Assembly (NCBI GenBank): GCA_900553645.1
Contig: USEE01000005.1
Coordinates: 1 to 18,887, forward strand
Length of the DNA: 18,887 nucleotides
Reading direction: 5' to 3'
Source: an uncultured Eubacteriales bacterium
Lineage (GTDB): Bacteria > Bacillota_A > Clostridia > Christensenellales > Aristaeellaceae
Part shown: positions 5,376 through 11,750 of the stretch, one piece after another
Position numbering within the stretch: position 1 is the first letter of the stretch
How the letters are laid out: each line of letters starts with the position of its first letter
Position numbers and translations under genes: made by a program
The notes under the pieces: model-generated
Databases searched by the model: none
Told to the model about the DNA's origin: nothing
The model's input: the letters and a program-made list of their open reading frames with translations, nothing else

Positions 5376-7340
5376 TTAGCTCAGCTCCTGCATACCGGTA
5401 TAGAGCTGATAGTAGCGGCCCTTCTGTTCAAGCAGCTCGTCGTGCTTGCCGCGCTCGATTACCTGGCCGTGCTCCAGCACCAGTATCATGTCGGAGTTGC
5501 GCACGGTGGACAGGCGGTGCGCTATGACGAACACCGTGCGGCCCTCCATAAGCTGGTTCATGCCGCGCTCGACCAATTGCTCGGTGCGGGTATCGATGGA
5601 GGAGGTCGCCTCGTCCAGTATCAGCACGGGCGGGTTGGCGACGGCGGCGCGCGCTATGGCGAGCAGCTGGCGCTGACCCTGCGACAGGTTCGCGCCGTCC
5701 TGGGTCAGCATGGTGTTGTATCCGTCGGGCAGGCGGCTGATGAAGCCGTCGGCGTTGGCCAGCTTGGCCGCGGCGCGCACCTCGTCGTCGGTCGCATCCA
5801 GCTTGCCGTAGCGGATGTTCTCCATTATCGTGCCGGTGAAAAGGTGCGTGTCCTGCAGCACCATCGACAGCGAGCGGCGCAGGTCGGTCTTGCGTATCTT
5901 GTTTATGTTTATGCCGTCGTAGCGTATCTTGCCGCCCGGCACGTCGTAGAAGCGGTTTATCAGGTTGGTTATAGTGGTCTTGCCCGCGCCGGTGGAGCCG
6001 ACAAGCGCAATCTTCTGGCCGGGCAGCGCGTGCAGGCTTACGTCCCGAAGCACTACCTTGTCGGGCACATAACCGAACGTAACGTCCTCGAACACCACGT
6101 CGCCGTGCACGGGCTTGTAGTCGGTGCCGCTGCCGTCGGTGTGCGGGTGCTTCCATGCCCACTGGCCGGTGACTTTATCGGACTCGGCAACCCTGCCCTG
6201 CGCGTCGTATTTTACGTTGGCGAGGGTTACATAGCCCTCATCCTGCTCACTCGGCTCGTCGATCAGCGCGAACACGCGCTCGGCACCCGCGAGGGCGTTC
6301 AGCACGGTGTTGAACTGCTGAGAGATCTGCGATACGGGCATGGAGAAGGAGCGGGTGTATTGCAAAAACGCGATCAGCGTGCCCAGCGTCAGGCCGGTGA
6401 AGCCGTTTATGACCATAACGCAGCCGATAACCGCCACGATTGCGTACAGCGCGTGGGACAGGTTATTGTTGACCGGGCCCATGATGCCGCCGAAGGTATT
6501 GGCCGCGGTGGCCGCCTCGCACATGTTTTCGTTCAGCTCGTTGAACTTCTCCTCGGTCTTTTGCTCGCGGCAGAAGACCTTGACTACCTTTGCGCCCTCG
6601 ATCATCTCCTCGATGTAGCCGTTGAGCGCGCCCAGCGCGGTCTGCTGCTTGCGGAAGTACCTGCCGCTCAGGCCCGCGATCTTGCCCGATACGAAGGTGA
6701 CAAGCACCATCATCGCGATCACGATCAGCGTCAGCAGCCACGAGTAGTAGACCATCATAATGAATATGCTGACCACGGTTATGCCCGAGGATATGAAGCT
6801 GGCTACCGAGTTGGACATCATCTCGCGGATGGTATCGACGTCGTTGGTGTAGCGGCTCATAATATCGCCGTGCGCGTGGGTATCGAAGTAGCGTATGGGC
6901 AGGGTTTCCATATGCTCGAACAGGTCGGTACGCAGTTTAAGCAGCGTGCCGGTGGATATTTTTAGCATCAGACGCGCGTATGCGAACGTGGACAGCGCGC
7001 CGAACAGGTACACAAACGCCATGCTGGCCAGCGTCTTTACAAAGCCGGAGAGCAGCGTTTCGTCAACCAGACCGGTCGAGGCGAAGTTGCTCGCCAGCGG
7101 CGTGAGGTAATCGTCGACTATGCCCTGCAGATAGCTGGTGCCCTTTACCTGTGCCAGCGAGGAAATCGCAATCAGCGCCACAACCAGCAGCAGATACCAT
7201 TTATACGCGCCCATGTAACCCATCAGGCGCTTTATGCTGCCCTTTATGTCCTTGGGCTTTGCGCCGGGCATGCCACGACCCGGGCCGCGCCCGCCGGGGC
7301 CGCCCATAGGGCGCTGCTGTACATTCTTGCCCTGTGCCAT
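5376..7340 (-). CDS. ABC exporter half-transporter, catalytically competent subunit (BmrD/TM288/YheH type)
   Basis: A 654-residue fused membrane/ATPase subunit of a heterodimeric type IV ABC exporter, likely for drugs, peptides or lipids. A Gly/Pro-rich N-terminal tail (residues 11-30) precedes six membrane segments (about 48-345). The nucleotide-binding domain has Walker A GSTGAGKTT (448-456), signature LSQGQRQLLAIARA (552-565), Walker B VLILDEATSS with catalytic Glu577, and switch His608 in VIAHRLST. An insertion between the membrane and ATPase domains (about 365-412, DEGY... to YKPVHGDV) is typical of the YheH/BmrD-type subunit. Its start codon follows the partner's TAA stop with no gap, so the two are translationally coupled; the ribosome site AAGGGGGTGG lies inside the upstream gene. 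Its LSQGQ signature should face the degenerate site of the partner. Confidence 0.93.
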   Translation of the reverse strand: MAQGKNVQQRPMGGPGGRGPGRGMPGAKPKDIKGSIKRLMGYMGAYKWYLLLVVALIAISSLAQVKGTSYLQGIVDDYLTPLASNFASTGLVDETLLSGFVKTLASMAFVYLFGALSTFAYARLMLKISTGTLLKLRTDLFEHMETLPIRYFDTHAHGDIMSRYTNDVDTIREMMSNSVASFISSGITVVSIFIMMVYYSWLLTLIVIAMMVLVTFVSGKIAGLSGRYFRKQQTALGALNGYIEEMIEGAKVVKVFCREQKTEEKFNELNENMCEAATAANTFGGIMGPVNNNLSHALYAIVAVIGCVMVINGFTGLTLGTLIAFLQYTRSFSMPVSQISQQFNTVLNALAGAERVFALIDEPSEQDEGYVTLANVKYDAQGRVAESDKVTGQWAWKHPHTDGSGTDYKPVHGDVVFEDVTFGYVPDKVVLRDVSLHALPGQKIALVGSTGAGKTTITNLINRFYDVPGGKIRYDGININKIRKTDLRRSLSMVLQDTHLFTGTIMENIRYGKLDATDDEVRAAAKLANADGFISRLPDGYNTMLTQDGANLSQGQRQLLAIARAAVANPPVLILDEATSSIDTRTEQLVERGMNQLMEGRTVFVIAHRLSTVRNSDMILVLEHGQVIERGKHDELLEQKGRYYQLYTGMQELS

Positions 7341-8516
7341 TTACGCCACCCCCTTCTGCTGGGACTGATATACCTCGCGGTATATCTCGGATCTTTTCAT
7401 CAGTTCGTCATGCGTGCCCACGTCGGATATGTGTCCGTCGTCCATTACGATAATCATATCGCAATCGGCGATGGAGGTTATGCGCTGGGCGATGATTATG
7501 GACGTGGTATCCTTGAGTTCGCGATGGATAGCCTCGCGCAGGCGCGCGTCGGTCGCGGTATCGACCGCGCTGGTGGAGTCGTCCATGATTACGATCTTGG
7601 GCTTCTTTATAAGTGCGCGGGCTATGCACAGGCGCTGCTTCTGGCCGCCGGACACGTTAACGCCGCCCTGACCCAGCTCGGTTTCGTATCCGTCCGGGAA
7701 GGACTTGATAAAGTCGTCGGCCTGCGCGCTGCGGCACGCGGCTTCGATTTCTTCCTGAGTAGCGTGCTCGTTGCCCCAGCGCAGGTTTTCGGCGATGGTG
7801 CCCGAGAACAGCACGTTCTTCTGCAGCACCATTGCCACGTCGTCGCGCAGTACGTGCAGCTTGTAATCGCGCACGTCGTGGCCGCCCACTATGACCTCGC
7901 CCTTATCTGCGTCGTACAGGCGGGGAATTAGCTGAACCAGTGTGGACTTGGCCGAGCCGGTGCCGCCGATTATGCCCACATGCGTACCCGAGGGTATGTT
8001 CAGGTTGATGTTTTCGATAGTAGCGCGCTTCTGCTTCTTATTGTAGGAGAAGGCCACGTCCTTGAATACGATGGAGCCGTCCTCAACGCGCACGTCAGTG
8101 CTGGCGCTGCTGTCGGAAATGTCGGGGGTTTCGTCCAGAACTTCGTTAATACGGGTAATGGACGCGCGAGAGATTATTGTCATCATAAGTATCATGGACA
8201 CCATCATAAGCGACATCAGCGTCTGGCTGATGTAGCCGATGAAGCTGGACAGCGCGCCAATCTGGAACGTGCCGCCAATCACCATGTTGCCGCCGAACCA
8301 CAGTGCGGCCACGGTGCAGCCGTACATGCATATCTGCATAAGCGGCTGGTTAAGCTGAACCAGCTTTTCGGCGCGGTACTGGGTAGCGCGCACGGCCTCG
8401 GCGCTGTTATCGAACTTATCGGATTCGTACTTTTCGCGCACAAACGCCTTTACAACGCGTATGGCGATCAGGTTTTCCTGCACGTCGGAGTTGAGCGCCT
8501 TGAGGTCACTTTTCAA
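7341..8516 (-). CDS. C-terminal part of a frameshifted ABC exporter half-transporter (BmrC/TM287/YheI type, degenerate ATPase site)
   Basis: This 391-codon frame continues the protein begun at 9069: it opens in the cytoplasmic helix between membrane segments 4 and 5 (LNSDVQENLIAIRVVKAF) and carries the rest of the membrane domain (about 55-120) and the ATPase domain. Walker A is GGTGSAKST (184-192) and the signature VSGGQKQRL (288-296). Walker B ends MDDSTSAVD with Asp instead of the catalytic Glu, and the switch residue is Gln in IIAQRITS instead of His. Both changes are the known marks of the non-hydrolysing site in TM287/BmrC-type subunits. The first codon (TTG, 8514-8516) has no ribosome site and overlaps the stop of the upstream frame, so independent translation is unlikely. 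Joined with 8506-9069 the protein would be about 578 residues, the usual size. Confidence 0.9.
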   Translation of the reverse strand: MKSDLKALNSDVQENLIAIRVVKAFVREKYESDKFDNSAEAVRATQYRAEKLVQLNQPLMQICMYGCTVAALWFGGNMVIGGTFQIGALSSFIGYISQTLMSLMMVSMILMMTIISRASITRINEVLDETPDISDSSASTDVRVEDGSIVFKDVAFSYNKKQKRATIENINLNIPSGTHVGIIGGTGSAKSTLVQLIPRLYDADKGEVIVGGHDVRDYKLHVLRDDVAMVLQKNVLFSGTIAENLRWGNEHATQEEIEAACRSAQADDFIKSFPDGYETELGQGGVNVSGGQKQRLCIARALIKKPKIVIMDDSTSAVDTATDARLREAIHRELKDTTSIIIAQRITSIADCDMIIVMDDGHISDVGTHDELMKRSEIYREVYQSQQKGVA

Positions 8517-9069
8517 GCATGGCCTTAAAGCGCGGGTGCGCCTTGCTCATAATCAGGTAAAGACCCACGCACAGTATCGGTATCGCGACTAAAAATACCA
8601 TCGCGAGCTTGGCGTTAAGCTTAATCGCCATGACGAGCGCGCCGATCATCATTATGGGCGCGCGGAACACCATGCGGATCATCATGTTGAATGCGTTCTG
8701 GACGTTGTTTACGTCGGTGGTCAGGCGCGTAACCAGCGACGCGGTGGAGAACTTATCCACATTGGAGAACGAGAACGACTGCACCTTTTCAAACAGCGCG
8801 CGGCGCACGTTCTTGGCAAAGCCCATGCTGGCCACCGCGCCAAAGCGTGAACCCAGCGAGCCGAAGCACAGCGATACTATCGCCATCAGTATCATGAGTA
8901 AACCCATCTTTACGGTATACTGTACGTCGCCGCTGCTTATGCCCTTATCGATCATCGCCGCCATTACCAGCGGTATCAGCAGTTCCATCAGCACTTCGCC
9001 GATCATTACGAACGGCGTGGCTATGGCGTACTTTTTGTACTTGCCTATATAGGCCATCAGCCTTTTCAT
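8506..9069 (-). CDS. N-terminal part of the frameshifted ABC exporter half-transporter
   Basis: This 187-residue frame encodes the first four membrane segments of the BmrC/TM287-type subunit (MKRLMAYIGKYKKYAIATP, LLIPLVMAAMIDKGI, VTRLTTDVNNVQNAF and a Pro-containing hydrophobic block near 160-173) and stops at a TGA (8506-8508) just after FKAMLEK. The homologous protein carries on in the frame one base away (7341-8516). One extra A in the run of four A residues at 8509-8512 would explain the break. The start ATG has a GGGAGG ribosome site lying in the end of the MarR gene, whose TGA is 2 bp upstream. Either this is a sequencing or assembly error, a real inactivating mutation, or, less likely, programmed frameshifting. 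Confidence 0.9.
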   Translation of the reverse strand: MKRLMAYIGKYKKYAIATPFVMIGEVLMELLIPLVMAAMIDKGISSGDVQYTVKMGLLMILMAIVSLCFGSLGSRFGAVASMGFAKNVRRALFEKVQSFSFSNVDKFSTASLVTRLTTDVNNVQNAFNMMIRMVFRAPIMMIGALVMAIKLNAKLAMVFLVAIPILCVGLYLIMSKAHPRFKAMLEK

Positions 9070-9071
9070 AG

Positions 9072-9503
9072 TCAGCCTCCCTTTTCGGTGAGATTTTCTA
9101 TTATGCGATTCAGGTAATCATCCAATTGAGCGCGTTCCTCGTCGGAAAAGCCATTGAGCATCCGCTCATCGTTGGTGCGAATTGTTTTTAGCAGCTCTGA
9201 ATCCAGCTCCCACGCGCGCGGCGTGGGCGTGATCTGGTTGAACCTGTGGTCGCTTTCCAGCGGCACGCGCTTTATGAAGCCCTTGGCCTCAAGCCGCTTG
9301 AGCGTGCCCGTTACCGTGGGGTTTTTAAGCCCCAGCCGCTCCTCTATGTCCTTCTGGCACATGGGCGTGCCCTTGTTATGGAACAGCAGTATCAGCATAT
9401 CCGCCTGCGCGGTGGTAAGGTCGTACCGCGCGACTACGCTATTGAAGTTGTAATCCATTATCATGTGAATGCGTTTGAACTGTCTTCCAACATGTTTAGG
9501 CAA
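9072..9503 (-). CDS. MarR-family transcriptional regulator of the exporter operon
   Basis: A 143-residue winged helix-turn-helix protein: dimerisation helices at both ends, helix-turn-helix at about 49-71 (CQKDIEERLGLKNPTVTGTL) and a basic wing at about 77-92 (FIKRVPLESDHRFNQI). MarR proteins bind palindromic operators as dimers and release them on binding small molecules. I chose the TTG at 9501-9503 because AAGGAGG (9515-9521) precedes it by 11 nt and because upstream in-frame codons (from a TTG at 9569) give an Arg/Gly-rich stretch unlike the family; an ATG at 9462-9464 is possible but would cut the first helix. It is the first gene of an operon with the two ABC exporter subunits, the usual place for a MarR repressor controlling efflux. 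A dyad at 9573-9604 is a candidate self-operator. Confidence 0.92.
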   Translation of the reverse strand: MPKHVGRQFKRIHMIMDYNFNSVVARYDLTTAQADMLILLFHNKGTPMCQKDIEERLGLKNPTVTGTLKRLEAKGFIKRVPLESDHRFNQITPTPRAWELDSELLKTIRTNDERMLNGFSDEERAQLDDYLNRIIENLTEKGG

Positions 9504-9572
9504 AAAAGAACAATCCTCCTTCCCGCGCGCCTTGCTTCCATGCCGCCCTCCCCGGCGGCCGCGCGCCAATCT

Positions 9573-9604
9573 CGTTTAATACATTGCACGCTATATATTA
9601 TACG
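9573..9604. promoter_or_regulatory. Candidate MarR operator (imperfect 32-bp dyad)
   Basis: Arms CGTTTAATACAT (9573-9584) and ATATATTATACG (9593-9604) match as inverted repeats at 10 of 12 positions with an 8-bp spacer. The dyad overlaps the -10 hexamer (9597-9602) and the predicted transcription start of the marR operon, where a repressor would block RNA polymerase. Assignment to this MarR protein is inferred from position. Confidence 0.55.
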
Positions 9605-9625
9605 AGCCGATTATTTTAATGTCAA
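9597..9625 (-). promoter_or_regulatory. Full-consensus sigma-A promoter of the marR-exporter operon
   Basis: On the minus strand TTGACA (9620-9625) and TATAAT (9597-9602) are both perfect and separated by 17 bp. Such a strong core promoter in front of a MarR gene makes sense if it is held down by a repressor. Confidence 0.88.
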
Positions 9626-9685
9626 GCGGGTTTTTGTGAGTTCACCAATAATAACATTTCATGCACATTTCGTGCCGCAATTCAG

Positions 9686-9732
9686 AAAAAAACCGCCCAG
9701 CGCCGGGCGATATGCCGCAGTGCGGGGCGGTT
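9686..9732 (-). terminator. Intrinsic terminator of the polysaccharide deacetylase gene
   Basis: On the minus strand arms 9725-9732 (AACCGCCC) and 9691-9698 (GGGCGGTT) pair, with a short inner stem in the loop, and a run of T residues follows (T7 over 9686-9692, partly in the stem). It lies about 75 bp after the stop codon at 9809. Confidence 0.82.
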
Positions 9733-9808
9733 GCGTTTCGGATTAAGGCAGGTTATTTCGGGTGAGGCTGGGCGCGGGCCTATGCCTTAAACAGCTCAAC
9801 AAAGCGCG

Positions 9809-11506
9809 TCATTTCTCGGCCGTCACGCGGCTGGAGTACAGCACGCCTGGCTCCAGCGTGCGGCCCTTCAATTCGAACAGCTCCTGCACCGTTACCAGCT
9901 GATAGCCCTGCTTTGTAAGCGCGGGCACTATGCGCTCGATGGCCGAGGCCGAGAAGTCCTTCAGATCGTGGAACAGCACTATGTCGCCGTCCTGAATATT
10001 GTTCATCACGTCGTTATATATGCGGTCGGCGTCGCGCGTCTCCCAGTCGTTGGAGTTGAGTGACCAGTTAATCAGCGGCAGGTTCAACGCCTCGCGCACG
10101 GTCGCGTTGGCCGAGCCATAGGGCGGGCGCGCCACGCTGGGCTGCGCGCCGATTACGCTTAGGTGGATGGCTCTGCACTGATTAAGCTCGTTTTCCACCT
10201 CAGCCGCCGTCATGTCGGTAAGCTTGGTGTGGCTGTACATGTGCGTGCCCACGAGGCAGCCCGACGCGTATTCGCGCTGGGCGGTCTCGGCGTACTTTTC
10301 CACCCGGTCACCCACTAAGAAGAATGTCGCAAGTCCGCCGTCCTTTTCCAGCGCGTCCAATATGCGGCCGGTCTGATTGCTGGGGCCGTCGTCGAACGTG
10401 AGCGCTACGGCGGGCTTGGTCTTATCCAGCGTGCGGCCGGTGTACTGCGACACCATCATGCCGGGCGATATTGTCGGCTCGGCGGTGGGCTGCTGGCTGG
10501 GCTGATCGGTGGGCGCGGCGGTCTGCGATTGCAGGCTGATTGCGGCAGCGGGGCGCACGGACTTATCGTCATACAGGTTTACGCGCGTAACGCCGCGCAT
10601 CATAAGCGGCACCGCCACCAGCAGCACCACAAACAGCGCGCACAGCCCAATAAGCGGCCTTTTGCCGATATTGGGGCGCATGTCGGCGGAGGGTATGTTG
10701 TCGTGGTCGCGCCCGCCGTATACGACCGATTCTTCGGCCTCGGGCGCGTCCTTGCGCGGGTCGGTGTAGTATGCTGTCCGGGTATCGTCGCGCGGCGCGG
10801 CATGGCGGGCGAGGCGCTCGGCTATGCCGGACAGACGGTCGAGCGCGGCGCGCGGGTTTGCGCGGCGGCGGGGTTTACGGCTAGGGCGGTTGTTGTAATC
10901 CTGTTGTTCGCCGTAATCGCGTTCGTTGTAGTCCTGATTGTCGCAGTCCTGCTCATCGTAATCGCGGTTATCATAGTCCCGGTTTGCGTAATACCGCTCG
11001 TCATAAGCAGCTGCACGCGAGTTCGTCCTTCGTTTGGAGTAATCGTCCCGCTCGTCATAAGCGGCTGCACGCGGGTTAGTCCTCCGTGCGGAGTAGTCAT
11101 CATAATCGCGCGCCGCGCGCCGCGTGCGGGCAGTCCCCCGCTCGTCGGCATAGTCGGTTTCACGTTCGTAATCGTCCAGCGCCGGGGCGCGGCGGCGGTA
11201 TTCGTCGCCGCGCGATTGCGCAGACCTTGCCCGGGTAGAACTGCCATCGCGCGGCGCTGTGCGGCCGTCGTAATCGCGCGCGGGTTCGCCATTTGCCTCA
11301 GTATCAATATTCCGTCCGCGGGTTTCGTATTCATAATCGTTGGCTTCCGCGTAATCGTCCCGCGAATTAGATTGCCGGGCGCGGAAGCCCTCGCCGTACT
11401 TTACATCGTCCAGCTCGCCGCCCGGTTCGCCGCGCCACTCGGGCACGCGCATCGCACCGGCGCTCCGGCGCGCATACCGGCGCGCGTCGTTGTCGTTTGC
11501 CGCCAT
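9809..11506 (-). CDS. Membrane-anchored polysaccharide deacetylase (NodB homology domain)
   Basis: Probably deacetylates an N-acetylated cell-wall glycan (peptidoglycan or other) outside the membrane. The 565-residue protein has a hydrophilic N-terminal region of about 280 residues rich in Arg, Asp, Tyr and Asn, one membrane segment (285-303), a Pro/Gln/Thr linker (325-350) and a NodB domain (about 365-548). NodB motifs are visible: TFDDGPS (370-376, base Asp372 and metal Asp373), H422-M-Y-S-H426, RPPYG (460-464), NSNDW (484-488) and LFHD with His513. The start at 11504-11506 is chosen because upstream in-frame codons give an unlikely N-terminus; the ribosome site AAAGG is rather far. The topology implies that the long charged N-terminal region is cytoplasmic, which is unusual for this family. 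It is monocistronic and divergent from the sulfatase. Confidence 0.9.
   Translation of the reverse strand: MAANDNDARRYARRSAGAMRVPEWRGEPGGELDDVKYGEGFRARQSNSRDDYAEANDYEYETRGRNIDTEANGEPARDYDGRTAPRDGSSTRARSAQSRGDEYRRRAPALDDYERETDYADERGTARTRRAARDYDDYSARRTNPRAAAYDERDDYSKRRTNSRAAAYDERYYANRDYDNRDYDEQDCDNQDYNERDYGEQQDYNNRPSRKPRRRANPRAALDRLSGIAERLARHAAPRDDTRTAYYTDPRKDAPEAEESVVYGGRDHDNIPSADMRPNIGKRPLIGLCALFVVLLVAVPLMMRGVTRVNLYDDKSVRPAAAISLQSQTAAPTDQPSQQPTAEPTISPGMMVSQYTGRTLDKTKPAVALTFDDGPSNQTGRILDALEKDGGLATFFLVGDRVEKYAETAQREYASGCLVGTHMYSHTKLTDMTAAEVENELNQCRAIHLSVIGAQPSVARPPYGSANATVREALNLPLINWSLNSNDWETRDADRIYNDVMNNIQDGDIVLFHDLKDFSASAIERIVPALTKQGYQLVTVQELFELKGRTLEPGVLYSSRVTAEK
10889..10975 (-). repeat. 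Short-period coding repeat (Asp-Tyr units) in the deacetylase N-terminal region
   Basis: Encodes residues 178-206, a run of five- to six-residue units RDYDN, RDYDE, QDCDN, QDYNE, RDYGE, QQDYNN. The DNA period is about 15 bp. The stretch is acidic, Tyr-rich and certainly disordered. Confidence 0.8.
10994..11101 (-). repeat. Two tandem 54-bp coding repeats in the deacetylase N-terminal region
   Basis: Residues 136-153 (DDYSARRTNPRAAAYDER) and 154-171 (DDYSKRRTNSRAAAYDER) differ at two positions only. They sit in the predicted cytoplasmic, disordered part of the protein and directly precede the Asp-Tyr repeat. Confidence 0.88.
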
Positions 11507-11538
11507 CGGCTGCACCGCCTTTAAGTTAGTATGTACAT

Positions 11539-11567
11539 ATAATATCACCTGTGCGCGCGGTACGCAA
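11539..11567 (-). promoter_or_regulatory. Candidate promoter of the polysaccharide deacetylase gene
   Basis: On the minus strand TTGCGT (11562-11567) is followed after 17 bp by TATTAT (11539-11544, five of six consensus positions). The -35 is weak, so this is a moderate call; the transcript would start about 25 nt before the chosen start codon. Confidence 0.45.
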
Positions 11568-11664
11568 CGCAATTTGAGCAAAATCGGTATGGCGCGGCTG
11601 ACACAACGCGCGCGCGCGTCAATTCCGCAAAAACGCGGCGCGAATTTTAGTTGGATAATGCGGC

Positions 11665-11692
11665 TTGTAAAAATGTGCGCTTATGCTATGAT
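11665..11692 (+). promoter_or_regulatory. Candidate promoter of the sulfatase gene
   Basis: TTGTAA (11665-11670), a 16-bp spacer and TATGAT (11687-11692) with an extended -10 dinucleotide (TGC before the hexamer). A 7-bp GC stem (11714-11720 with 11724-11730, 3-nt loop) lies in the leader just before the ribosome site. Confidence 0.55.
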
Positions 11693-11750
11693 AGAACCAA
11701 TAAAATATGATGGCCGAGCGCCGCGCTCGGGCGAAAGGACGACACTCAAA

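Noticed and set aside
5442..6965. Long open frame on the plus strand opposite the exporter gene
   Set aside because: It is antisense to a clearly real ABC subunit; its translation is His/Val/Arg-rich without any motif, as expected opposite GC-rich coding DNA, and it has no ribosome site.
10529..11524. Hydrophobic open frame on the plus strand opposite the deacetylase N-terminal region
   Set aside because: The Ile/Val-rich translation arises from reading the opposite strand of the Asp/Tyr/Arg repeats; the minus-strand frame carries the membrane segment and NodB domain continuously.
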